A DNA stretch of 38,741 nt from Anaerolineae bacterium. GTDB taxonomy: Bacteria > Chloroflexota > Anaerolineae > Aggregatilineales > UBA2796. Of the stretch, positions 31,482 to 38,741 are shown one piece after another. Below the pieces are notes generated by a model that was not told where the DNA came from, searched no databases, and worked only from the letters and a program-made list of their open reading frames with translations. The position numbers and the translations under genes are program-made. The stretch spans positions 1 to 38,741 of the forward strand of contig JAHBVK010000057.1 in the NCBI GenBank assembly GCA_019637555.1, read 5' to 3'. The stretch's first letter is position 1, and the number at the start of each line of letters is the position of its first letter.

Positions 31482-31592
31482 CGTTGGTGTTCGCTGGTCG
31501 CTGGCGGTAACTGGCGTTTAACAGAGTAGTTTCGGATGGCACACATCTATAGCATTTTTATTGCCCATTGCTCAACTGAATGGTGTAGAATG

Positions 31593-31601
31593 TGCTATAT
31601 C
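31593..31601 (+). promoter_or_regulatory. Possible extended -10 promoter of sucA
   Basis: TGCTATATC shares the TGTGCTATA context of the pseudokinase promoter at 28168. An alternative is TAGAAT at 31586-31591. Both place the start upstream of the ATG at 31679. Confidence 0.35.
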
Positions 31602-31678
31602 AATCAAGCGACAACATTCCCTCATCACCAATCTGGTGTAGTAACAACAACAGCAATACAGAGTGGACAGTAACTCGA

Positions 31679-34522
31679 ATGAGTGAGCACAGTTACGAAA
31701 AATACTTTCAGGGTGTGAATGAAGGCTACGTCCTCGATCTGTATGATCGCTATAAGCAGAATCCAGCGTCGGTGGATGCTACCACCCGCGCTGTATTCGA
31801 GCGTTGGACGCCGCCACAAGCATTGGCGACCTCAACCAACGGCGCGTCGGCAGCAGCAGCGTCGGGGATCGCACCGCAGAGCATTCAGAAGGCGGTAGGT
31901 GCAGCTAACTACGCGCAGGCGATTCGTGAATACGGGCATCTCACCGCACAGCTAGATCCGTTAGGTAGTCAACCGATTGGCGATCCCAGTCTGAATATGG
32001 AAGCGCACGGCTTGACAGCGGACGATCTGAAGCAGTTGCCCGCCAGCGTGATCGGTGGACCAATCGCGGAGACGGCGCAAAATGCGCTAGATGCCGTGAC
32101 CTCACTGCGGAAAGTCTATTCCTCGCGGATCGGCTATGACTACGATCACATCCGCGAACCGGAAGAACGTGAATGGCTGCGCCAAGCCGCCGAAGCACGT
32201 ACCTACAGCACCGCCCGCATGCCGCTGGACGGCGAAAAACTGCTGGAACGCCTGACGCAGGTGGAGATGTTCGAGCAGTTTATCCACCGCATTTTCCCCG
32301 GCAAGCACCGCTTCTCCATCGAAGGGTTGGACATCATGGTGCCCGTGCTCGATGTGATCATCGAGAAGGCGGGCGCAATCGGGATGCGTTCGATCATTCT
32401 TGGCATGGCGCATCGTGGACGCTTGAATGTGTTAGCTCACATCCTCAACAAACCCTACACACAGATGTTGGCGGAGTTCAAAGACCCCGTTTCCACGCGC
32501 CGTTTCCGCGACGATCTCGGCTGGACGGGCGATGTGAAGTATCACAGCGGCGCGATGAAGGTGCTGCGCGACGGCGTGGCGACGGATGTGATGGTATCGC
32601 TTGCCCCGAATCCGAGCCACCTCGAAGCCGTTAATCCGGTGGTGGAAGGGATGGCACGTGCCGTTGGCGTCAGTGTCGATCAGCCCGGTGAACCGGAATT
32701 CGATGCCCGCGCTAGCCTGCCGATCCTGATCCACGGCGATGCCGCATTCCCCGGTCAGGGTATCGTGGCGGAGACACTCAACCTCTCACGCCTGAACGGC
32801 TACTGGACGGGCGGCACGATCCACATCATCGCCAACAACCAGCTTGGCTACACTACCGAACCACGCGACAGCCGCAGTTCGATCTACGCCAGCGACCTAG
32901 CGAAGGGCTTCAAAATTCCTATCGTCCACGTCAATGCCGATGACCCCGAAGCCTGCATCGAAGTGGCGCGGCTGGCATCTGCGTATTTGGAGAAATTCCA
33001 GAAAGACTTCCTGATCGACCTGATCGGTTATCGGCGTTACGGACACAACGAAGGCGACGAACCTGCCTTCACGCAGCCGGTGATGTACAAAACGATCCAG
33101 CAGCACCGTACCGCGCGGAAGATCTGGGCGGATACGCTGGTCGAGCGCCAGCAGATCGATCCTGCTGAGCCAGATGAACTGGTCAAGCGCACGATGGATG
33201 AACTGCAAGCGGTATTGACCGACTTGAATCCGGAGACTCAACTACGCGAACCGCTGCCGCTCATCCCGGCGAAAGGCACAGCGAAGCGCACCGATACCTC
33301 GCTGCCGCTAGAGACCCTACGCGAGATCAACAGCGCCCTACTCAACGCCGCACCGGAGGGATTTAACTTTCATCCCAAGCTGGTCAAGGCACGGCAGCGG
33401 CGTATGGATAGCGTAGGCGACCCCGACGCGAGGACGATTGATTGGGCGACGGCGGAAGAACTGGCATTCGCTACCATCCTCGCGGATGGCATCCCGATCC
33501 GGCTGACGGGGCAGGACGTGGAGCGCGGCACCTTCAACCAGCGTCATGCGGTCTTTCACGATCCCGAATCGAACGCGCCGTTCATCCCCTTGCAGAGCTT
33601 CAAACAAGCGAAGGCATCCTTCGAGATCCGCAACAGTCCGCTGTCGGAAAACGCGGCACTCGGTTTTGAGTATGGCTACAACGTTCAAGCGCCGGATCGC
33701 CTGGTGCTGTGGGAAGCGCAGTACGGCGATTTCGTCAACGGCGCACACACGATCCTCGATGAGTTCATCACCTCGGCGCGTGCCAAATGGGGGCAGACTC
33801 CTTCGCTGGTGCTGCTGCTGCCCCACGGTTATGAAGGCGCGGGACCAGATCACTCCAGCGCTCGCCTTGAGCGTTTCTTGCAAGGTGCGGCGGAGACCAA
33901 TATGCGCGTGGCTTACCCAACGACGGCGGCACAATGCTACCATCTGTTGAGGCGGCAGGCGCTGCTGCTCCAGAGCGATCCGCTACCACTAATCGTAATG
34001 ACACCTAAGAGTTTGCTCCGTAACGAGCTAGTCATGTCGCCGCTGCGCGATCTGGCGGAAGGACACTGGCAACCGGTGATCGATGATCAACGTGCTCGCA
34101 AGAACCCGTCGGAGATCACCACACTGGTGCTGTGCAGTGGCAAGATATACGTGGATATGGTCAGCAGTAAGTTCCGCGATGAGCACACCGATGTTGCCAT
34201 CACCCGCGTGGAGCAGTTGTACCCGTTCCCGTGGGATGAAGTGAATGCCGTTTTCAATGGCTATCCCAACGTCAACGAGGTGGTGTGGGTACAAGAGGAG
34301 CCGGAAAACATGGGCGCATGGGAGTTCGTGCGACCGCTGATTCAGGAAATCCTCGGTGATCAGATGACGCTGCGCTACGTGGGACGCGCCCGTAGTTCTA
34401 GCCCTGCCGAGGGTTCGGCATCGTGGCACGCGGCGAACCAGAAGGCGCTGATCAAACGTGCATTCGGGCGCGAACTGGATACCGATATTCGCGAAGTTGT
34501 GGACATCATTCGGGAGAAGTAA
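31679..34522 (+). CDS. sucA: 2-oxoglutarate dehydrogenase E1 component
   Basis: E1 decarboxylates 2-oxoglutarate on thiamine diphosphate and passes the succinyl group to lipoyl-E2, in the TCA cycle. The 947-residue protein has the family N-terminal segment (YEKYFQGVNEGYVLDLYDRY), GMAHRGRLNVLAHILNKP, the thiamine/Mg region HGDAAFPGQGIVAETLNL and ANNQLGYTT, DLIGYRRYGHNEGDEPAFTQP, and the C-terminal GYEGAGPDHSSARLERFL and WVQEEPENMGAW. No fused succinyltransferase domain is present, unlike mycobacterial Kgd. I chose the ATG at 31679, which gives the usual N-terminus; the open frame reaches back to 31592. sucB follows at 34617. The E3 gene is not in the window. Confidence 0.96.
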   Translation: MSEHSYEKYFQGVNEGYVLDLYDRYKQNPASVDATTRAVFERWTPPQALATSTNGASAAAASGIAPQSIQKAVGAANYAQAIREYGHLTAQLDPLGSQPIGDPSLNMEAHGLTADDLKQLPASVIGGPIAETAQNALDAVTSLRKVYSSRIGYDYDHIREPEEREWLRQAAEARTYSTARMPLDGEKLLERLTQVEMFEQFIHRIFPGKHRFSIEGLDIMVPVLDVIIEKAGAIGMRSIILGMAHRGRLNVLAHILNKPYTQMLAEFKDPVSTRRFRDDLGWTGDVKYHSGAMKVLRDGVATDVMVSLAPNPSHLEAVNPVVEGMARAVGVSVDQPGEPEFDARASLPILIHGDAAFPGQGIVAETLNLSRLNGYWTGGTIHIIANNQLGYTTEPRDSRSSIYASDLAKGFKIPIVHVNADDPEACIEVARLASAYLEKFQKDFLIDLIGYRRYGHNEGDEPAFTQPVMYKTIQQHRTARKIWADTLVERQQIDPAEPDELVKRTMDELQAVLTDLNPETQLREPLPLIPAKGTAKRTDTSLPLETLREINSALLNAAPEGFNFHPKLVKARQRRMDSVGDPDARTIDWATAEELAFATILADGIPIRLTGQDVERGTFNQRHAVFHDPESNAPFIPLQSFKQAKASFEIRNSPLSENAALGFEYGYNVQAPDRLVLWEAQYGDFVNGAHTILDEFITSARAKWGQTPSLVLLLPHGYEGAGPDHSSARLERFLQGAAETNMRVAYPTTAAQCYHLLRRQALLLQSDPLPLIVMTPKSLLRNELVMSPLRDLAEGHWQPVIDDQRARKNPSEITTLVLCSGKIYVDMVSSKFRDEHTDVAITRVEQLYPFPWDEVNAVFNGYPNVNEVVWVQEEPENMGAWEFVRPLIQEILGDQMTLRYVGRARSSSPAEGSASWHAANQKALIKRAFGRELDTDIREVVDIIREK

Positions 34523-34616
34523 CCCCTCACCCCTGCCATGCTCCTAACACAGTGGGGAGTTATCAAGGTGAGTAAGCGGGTTTTGTAATCATGCGGTGGG
34601 AGTGAGAGAAACAGAT

Positions 34617-35912
34617 ATGGCGATTGAAATCAAAGTGCCCGATCTTGGCGAGTCGGTGGTGGAAGCAACCGTCGGACGCTGGCTGAAAAATGAAGGCGAC
34701 GCGGTTAAAGTGGGCGAAGCGCTGGTCGAGCTGGAGACAGATAAGGTCAACCTCGAAGTGGGGGCGGAACGGGCAGGTGTCCTCTCGAAGATCGCGCAGC
34801 AACAAGGCGCTGACGTGAAGATCGGGGACGTGCTCGGCGTGATCGAGGAAGGGGACGCCGAAGCGACGATAACCGTGCGTGCCGTCGATGGCGCAAAAGC
34901 CGCCAGCACCACCGCCAACGCGGTGGCGACACCAGCTACGCCAGCAGCAGCAGCACCGCAACCAGCAGCGGAATCAGTCGCCGCTACCCCCGTTGCCAAG
35001 CGGATGGCAGAGGCGCATGAGGTCGATCTCAAGCAGGTGCCAGCGGCTGGATCGCGAGTGACCAAGAACGATGTAGAGAAATACGTCGAGTCGCACAAGG
35101 ACAACTCCAAAGATGCTCAAAAGCGGATGACGCAGCCGATCAATGCACCAGTCGCACCGATCCCTACGGTGAGCACGCCGCCCGCTGCGTCGCCCTTCGA
35201 GCAGCCGTCCACGCGGCGAGATGAGCGCGTCAAGATGTCGCGCCGCCGCCGCACCATCGCGCAGCGGTTGGTGGAAGCACAGCACACCGCTGCCATGCTG
35301 ACCACTTTCAACGAAGTGGACATGAGTGCGATCCAGAGCTTCCGCAGCAAGTACAAAGATACCTTCAAAGAAAAGCACAACGTCAATCTGGGCATGATGT
35401 CGTTCTTTGTCAAAGCGGTGGTGGGCGCATTGAAGCAGTTCCCGCGCCTGAACGCCGAAATTCAAGGCGACGACATGATCCTCAAGCATTACTACGATAT
35501 TGGCATTGCGGTTGGCGCGGAGGAAGGCTTGGTTGTGCCGGTGCTGCGCGACGCGGATCGGATGACCTTCGCGGAGATCGAGGCGACGATCAAGCGCTTC
35601 GCCACGCAAGCGAATGATGGCACGCTGTCACTGGAAGATCTGCGTGGCGGTACGTTCACGATCACCAACGGCGGCATCTTCGGATCGATGCTCAGTACGC
35701 CGATCCTCAACGCGCCGCAGGTGGGCATCTTGGGGATGCACAAGATCGAGCAGCGCCCCGTCGTGGTCGATAACCAGATCGTAATCCGCCCGATGATGTA
35801 TGTGGCGTTGAGCTACGATCACCGTATCGTTGACGGCAGCGAGTCGGTCCGCTTCCTCGTGCGCGTCAAAGAACTGCTGGAAGACCTGAATCAGTTGATG
35901 CTAGAAGGGTAA
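34617..35912 (+). CDS. sucB: 2-oxoglutarate dehydrogenase E2 component (dihydrolipoyl succinyltransferase)
   Basis: E2 carries the succinyl group on a lipoyl arm and transfers it to CoA. The 431-residue protein has one lipoyl domain (residues 1-77) with K43 in ELETDKVNLEV, an Ala/Pro-rich linker, a peripheral-subunit binding domain (VAKRMAEAHEVDLKQV to NDVEKYV, ~125-158), a second linker, and the catalytic domain with the conserved DHRIVDG (H402, D406). Assignment to succinyl rather than pyruvate or branched-chain E2 rests on the adjacent sucA. The ATG at 34617 has GAGAGAA about 8 bases upstream. It starts 94 bp after sucA, likely in the same transcript. Confidence 0.94.
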   Translation: MAIEIKVPDLGESVVEATVGRWLKNEGDAVKVGEALVELETDKVNLEVGAERAGVLSKIAQQQGADVKIGDVLGVIEEGDAEATITVRAVDGAKAASTTANAVATPATPAAAAPQPAAESVAATPVAKRMAEAHEVDLKQVPAAGSRVTKNDVEKYVESHKDNSKDAQKRMTQPINAPVAPIPTVSTPPAASPFEQPSTRRDERVKMSRRRRTIAQRLVEAQHTAAMLTTFNEVDMSAIQSFRSKYKDTFKEKHNVNLGMMSFFVKAVVGALKQFPRLNAEIQGDDMILKHYYDIGIAVGAEEGLVVPVLRDADRMTFAEIEATIKRFATQANDGTLSLEDLRGGTFTITNGGIFGSMLSTPILNAPQVGILGMHKIEQRPVVVDNQIVIRPMMYVALSYDHRIVDGSESVRFLVRVKELLEDLNQLMLEG

Positions 35913-35929
35913 GTCCTCTATCAACATCC

Positions 35930-35976
35930 ATCCCCTTCCTAACGCGCAGTTTCAAGCTGCACGGAAGGGGATATTT
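35930..35976 (+). terminator. Probable terminator after sucB
   Basis: Stem ATCCCCTTCC/GGAAGGGGAT (10 bp) with an inner GCAG/CTGC helix, then ATTTTG; the T-tract is short. It begins 18 bp after the stop codon. Confidence 0.65.
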
Positions 35977-36145
35977 TGCCATTATTTGAATGGCGAAAAT
36001 GGGCGGAAAATGGAATTTAGTAGACGATAATTGGAAAGCGGTTAGGTGCGAACAAATAATCAATGTTTAGCGCACACTGAGAGCGTTATTCATTAGTTGT
36101 AGGCTCGTGAACTTAGTTGATGAAATAATCGGAATACAGTTATGG

Positions 36146-36751
36146 TTATTGAAGTGAGTAGTGGCGAAAGCCTGCCCATTGCTCACCCTCTATTGTGCCA
36201 TCTCCACGTCGTCGGCAGCGTCTAGCTTGCTGTTCTGCGGTGAACCGGGAGGATGATGAATAAGGACCCAGATCAATTTCGAGAACGGATGAATCAGGAG
36301 TAATACCAGTTTGGGTTGCACTAATCCAAACGAGCCGATCTCGGAAACTCACTACTGTAACCGGATAAGCTGGATAAATCATACATGGGGAACCAAGCTC
36401 GATTAATAGACTTTTGAAAGACACAGTGCCGGGTCGAATAAACAGGTCTATCTCGAAAATACCCTCGTCGCCGGAGAAGGTAATAAGGCGTTCTACAGGA
36501 CCAGTTGCTGCTTGTGCACCATTATACAGAGTGTTGATCTCGAACCCCGATGTATTTTTAAGAATTTCTAGAGCTTGCTCCCACGTCGTGGAATTCAAAG
36601 TAATGCCTCTATAGCAAGGCATATCGTCACAAATAGCTAGTTCGGGGAGCGCAGCTACGCGCGGCTGTGAATGTCCGAATCGAATTACAGCGATGCACAG
36701 CAGCAGCAGGACTAGGTAACTAAGTGAAGCAACCATCATAAGCCATTTCAT
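36146..36751 (-). CDS. Membrane-anchored hypothetical protein
   Basis: A 201-residue protein with an N-terminal helix (about 5-24) and an exported domain. The segment CDDMPCYRGITLNSTTWEQALEILKN contains a Cys pair and an alternating pattern that I associate with an unnamed family common in Chloroflexota; I cannot name a function. The C-terminus has a Cys/Arg-rich EQQARRCRRRGDG segment. Codon use is more AT-rich than its neighbours, so it may have a different history. No ribosome binding site is obvious at the ATG. Confidence 0.6.
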   Translation of the reverse strand: MKWLMMVASLSYLVLLLLCIAVIRFGHSQPRVAALPELAICDDMPCYRGITLNSTTWEQALEILKNTSGFEINTLYNGAQAATGPVERLITFSGDEGIFEIDLFIRPGTVSFKSLLIELGSPCMIYPAYPVTVVSFRDRLVWISATQTGITPDSSVLEIDLGPYSSSSRFTAEQQARRCRRRGDGTIEGEQWAGFRHYSLQ

Positions 36752-37025
36752 ATGGTAAGGATACCAAGCCTTAATCGCTAATTGGAGTATTGAGTAAACA
36801 GCCTAAAGAAAATCAGGGTTGCCCTCAGTTCTGATACCAATTGAGCAAGTTGACAAGCGGATCGAGCACTGCCATTGCTGCTTTAGGGCTTTTCTGGTGT
36901 ATACTCGCTGTAAATTGGCATGAAAATAGAGATTTTTATTGATCAATGCCGCTGTACTCTCCCAACCGCATAATAAAACTGCCCGCTGACGTCAACCCCT
37001 GACGTTTTTAGCCGTGAGGCGCTTT

Positions 37026-37709
37026 ATGCCACCCCTCGATTTCGACGCTGCCCGCAATCGTATGGTGCGAGATCAACTGGAAGCCCGCAATATCAGCGAT
37101 CCTGCTGTCTTGCGTGCGATGAGAACAGTTCCGCGACATCAATTCGTCCCCACCGAAATGCAACAATACGCCTACAACGACAGTGCGCTGCCGATTGGTC
37201 TGGAACAGACCATCAGCCAGCCGTACATTGTTGCTTATATGCTGGAACAATTGGCATTCACGGGCAGTGAGGATGTGCTGGAGATCGGCACCGGATCAGG
37301 GTATCTGACCGCGCTGTTATGTGAGCTGGCAGGTCACGTGATCAGTGTGGAACGTCATCAGCAGTTAGCTGAACGCGCCGGACAGCATCTGGACAAATTG
37401 AACTGCAGCAATGTAGAGATACTGGTCGGTGATGGCAGTCAGGGTTTACCCGATATGGCTCCATTTGATGTGATCGTCGTCTCCGCCGCCGCGCCATCGA
37501 TCCCGCGCGTGCTGATGACGCAGCTATCCGATCAGGGACGGATGATCCTGCCCGTTGGCGATCAGGATCGGCAGTATCTGGAGAAAGTCGTACGGGCGGG
37601 CAGTTCGTGGCATGTGGAACAACTGATGCAAGTAGTCTTCGTGCCGTTGCTGGGCAAACATGGCTTCATCGAGCAGCCGCAGAAACATAAACACAAGCGC
37701 CGAGCCTGA
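37026..37709 (+). CDS. pcm: Protein-L-isoaspartate O-methyltransferase
   Basis: The enzyme methylates L-isoaspartyl residues in damaged proteins as the first step of repair. The 227-residue protein shows MVRDQLEARNISDPAVLRAM, VPRHQFVP, LPIGLEQTISQPYIVAYMLEQL with the family QTISQP motif, motif I VLEIGTGSGYLTALL, ISVERHQQLAE and APFDVIVVSAAAPSIP, then LLGKHGFI. The C-terminus has a basic HKHKRRA tail. The ATG at 37026 has GAGG 6 bases upstream; a GTG at 37014 is less likely. It stands alone between a hypothetical gene and the solute-binding-like gene. Confidence 0.95.
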   Translation: MPPLDFDAARNRMVRDQLEARNISDPAVLRAMRTVPRHQFVPTEMQQYAYNDSALPIGLEQTISQPYIVAYMLEQLAFTGSEDVLEIGTGSGYLTALLCELAGHVISVERHQQLAERAGQHLDKLNCSNVEILVGDGSQGLPDMAPFDVIVVSAAAPSIPRVLMTQLSDQGRMILPVGDQDRQYLEKVVRAGSSWHVEQLMQVVFVPLLGKHGFIEQPQKHKHKRRA

Positions 37710-37802
37710 TCTAGTCTATACGTATAAGGACGCCTAGCAGATGCTGGCGTTCCGAATAAATCCCAATTTCAGGGATATTAATTGTCCCCTCCCCTAACGT
37801 GA

Positions 37803-37863
37803 TGTATCCTTGCTAAATGAGTCGGCAAGCGTGTTAACGCTTCAGCGCTACAGCAAGGATACA
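37803..37863 (+). promoter_or_regulatory. Long structured leader hairpin before the solute-binding-like gene
   Basis: Perfect 12-bp arms TGTATCCTTGCT (37803-37814) and AGCAAGGATACA (37852-37863) enclose 37 bases that contain an inner 6-bp stem AAGCGT/ACGCTT with loop GTTA. The 3' arm includes AAGGA, the best Shine-Dalgarno candidate for the ATG at 37872, so folding would hide it. No T-tract follows. It may be a translational switch; a dispersed palindrome is the alternative. Confidence 0.55.
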
Positions 37864-37871
37864 AGCACAGC

Positions 37872-38741
37872 ATGTCGCGTTCCCGCATTGTTTTTTTTGT
37901 CATCATCCTCGTTGCCGTCGGGGTGATCATCGCCTCGCAAGTGGTACGGCAGCTACCCGCCGCGCCAACCGCTACGCCGCAGCCAAGCACCGAAGTCCGC
38001 ATTACCGTTAACCCGCTGGCGTTCGATTGGGTCAACGCTCAGGTTAGTGCCTTCAACGCGCAGAACACCACGATTCAAGGGCGTCCGGTACGCATCCGCG
38101 TAGAAAGCCGCGATGGTGTGGACATCTGGAGTGGACGCGCCACGCCGGGGACAGGTTGGCTAGCAGAAGCAACCTTCGCCGTGACCTTTGCGCAAGAAAA
38201 TGCGCTGAACCTGCGCGTGGTATCACCATCAATCGCCAAGACACTGCTAATCTGGGGTGGCTTTGATCGCACGCTGGACAGCGGTGCGAACTGGAATGCC
38301 TTGCAGCCCGTGATCGTCAATGGGGCGCGTACCGCATTCACCTTCCCGCCGACTAGCACAGCGGGGATTGCAGTGCTGCTGGTAGCGGCGGCAGATTACA
38401 GCGGTTCGGCACAGGTTTCTGACGATACGCTGCGCGATGAAGCCTTCCGCGCGTGGCTGCGTCCGGTGATCGAGTCGGTGCAGAGTTTCACCTCGCTTGG
38501 TGGTCAGCCTGCGGCAGCGATTGCCACCCGCGGACGTTCGCTGGGTGACTTTTCCCTGCTGCCAGAAAGCACGTGGCTGGTCAACAAGGTGAGTGAGCGG
38601 CAAAATCTGAAATACGCCTATCCGAATTATTCCGTGTACTTCGATATGCCGTTCGTAGTGCAGCAGAACGCGCCAGATTTCGAGATCGCGGCGGTAGAGT
38701 CGTTCGTGCGGTTTCTGGAAGGCAGTGATGCGCAAAAAGCT
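37872..38741 (+). CDS. Membrane-anchored extracellular solute-binding-like protein (3' end outside window)
   Basis: The frame is open from the ATG at 37872 to the window edge (290 codons, no stop). An N-terminal helix (about residues 5-24, VFFVIILVAVGVIIAS) acts as signal anchor, followed by a short PTATPQPST linker. The rest reads like a type 2 periplasmic-binding domain: ITVNPLAFDWVNAQVSAFN, an early GWLAEATFAVTFA segment, and YAYPNYSVYFDMPFVV, then AAVESFVRFLEG near the edge. In Chloroflexota such domains often precede a von Willebrand A domain; that part would lie outside. No lipobox is seen. Ligand unknown. Its leader holds a strong hairpin that masks the likely ribosome binding site. 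Confidence 0.8.
   Translation, partial: MSRSRIVFFVIILVAVGVIIASQVVRQLPAAPTATPQPSTEVRITVNPLAFDWVNAQVSAFNAQNTTIQGRPVRIRVESRDGVDIWSGRATPGTGWLAEATFAVTFAQENALNLRVVSPSIAKTLLIWGGFDRTLDSGANWNALQPVIVNGARTAFTFPPTSTAGIAVLLVAAADYSGSAQVSDDTLRDEAFRAWLRPVIESVQSFTSLGGQPAAAIATRGRSLGDFSLLPESTWLVNKVSERQNLKYAYPNYSVYFDMPFVVQQNAPDFEIAAVESFVRFLEGSDAQKA

Noticed and set aside
37710..37760. Terminator after pcm
   Set aside because: An ACGCC/GGCGT stem with an inner helix exists, but there is no T-tract; too weak to list as a feature.

Overview
The window looks like a chromosomal segment of an aerobic member of the Chloroflexota (Anaerolineae-like or a relative). This is inference from gene content, without a database search. 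The supporting signs are a pseudokinase-like protein with a huge Thr-Pro stalk, several secreted SH3b and TolB-like proteins, a serine/threonine kinase fused to an nSTAND NTPase, a class II HMG-CoA reductase (mevalonate pathway), heme A synthesis genes, 2-oxoglutarate dehydrogenase E1/E2, and many short intergenic palindromes. No phage, transposase, integrase or CRISPR array is visible. Two genes run off the edges: the kinase at the left and a solute-binding-like protein at the right.

Layout. 1-2843 (minus): an NTT-like membrane transporter followed 2 bp later by the kinase-nSTAND gene. 2844-4404: palindromes, a relic copy of a methyltransferase tail, and the intact methyltransferase. 4405-6563: class II HMG-CoA reductase divergent from a glycerophosphodiester phosphodiesterase. 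6567-8638 (minus): cysteine desulfurase, Uma2 nuclease-like protein, small protein. 8715-8860: a complete tRNA-Tyr unit with promoter, gene and terminator. 9009-11652: a Re-citrate-synthase-like HMGL enzyme divergent from an HTH-fused citrate synthase, with a dyad cluster between them. 11716-13212: four small palindromes, then a RibD-C/DHFR-like reductase with an AraC regulator. 13405-16160: two tandem secreted beta-propeller proteins. 16364-19321 (minus): nucleotidyltransferase-like, membrane protein and B12-type radical SAM genes. 19417-21130 (minus): moeA and a membrane-anchored protein. 21311-22213: triple SH3b protein. 22287-25125 (minus): small membrane protein, ctaA, ctaB and a monoheme cytochrome c. 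25371-27508: VOC protein, SH3b protein and a methyltransferase. 27681-28086: rpmB with promoter and terminators. 28206-31421: pseudokinase with Thr-Pro stalk. 31679-35912: sucA-sucB. 36146-38741: hypothetical protein, pcm and a solute-binding-like protein with a structured leader.

The genes suggest aerobic respiration (ctaA/B, cytochrome c, 2-oxoglutarate dehydrogenase), isoprenoid synthesis through mevalonate, molybdenum cofactor synthesis and elaborate surface signalling. The best candidates for something new are the two-citrate-synthase divergon with its operator cluster, the compact tRNA-Tyr with archaeal-type identity features, the Thr-Pro-stalk pseudokinase, and the structured leader at the right end. 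All coordinates, counts and alignments were made by eye.
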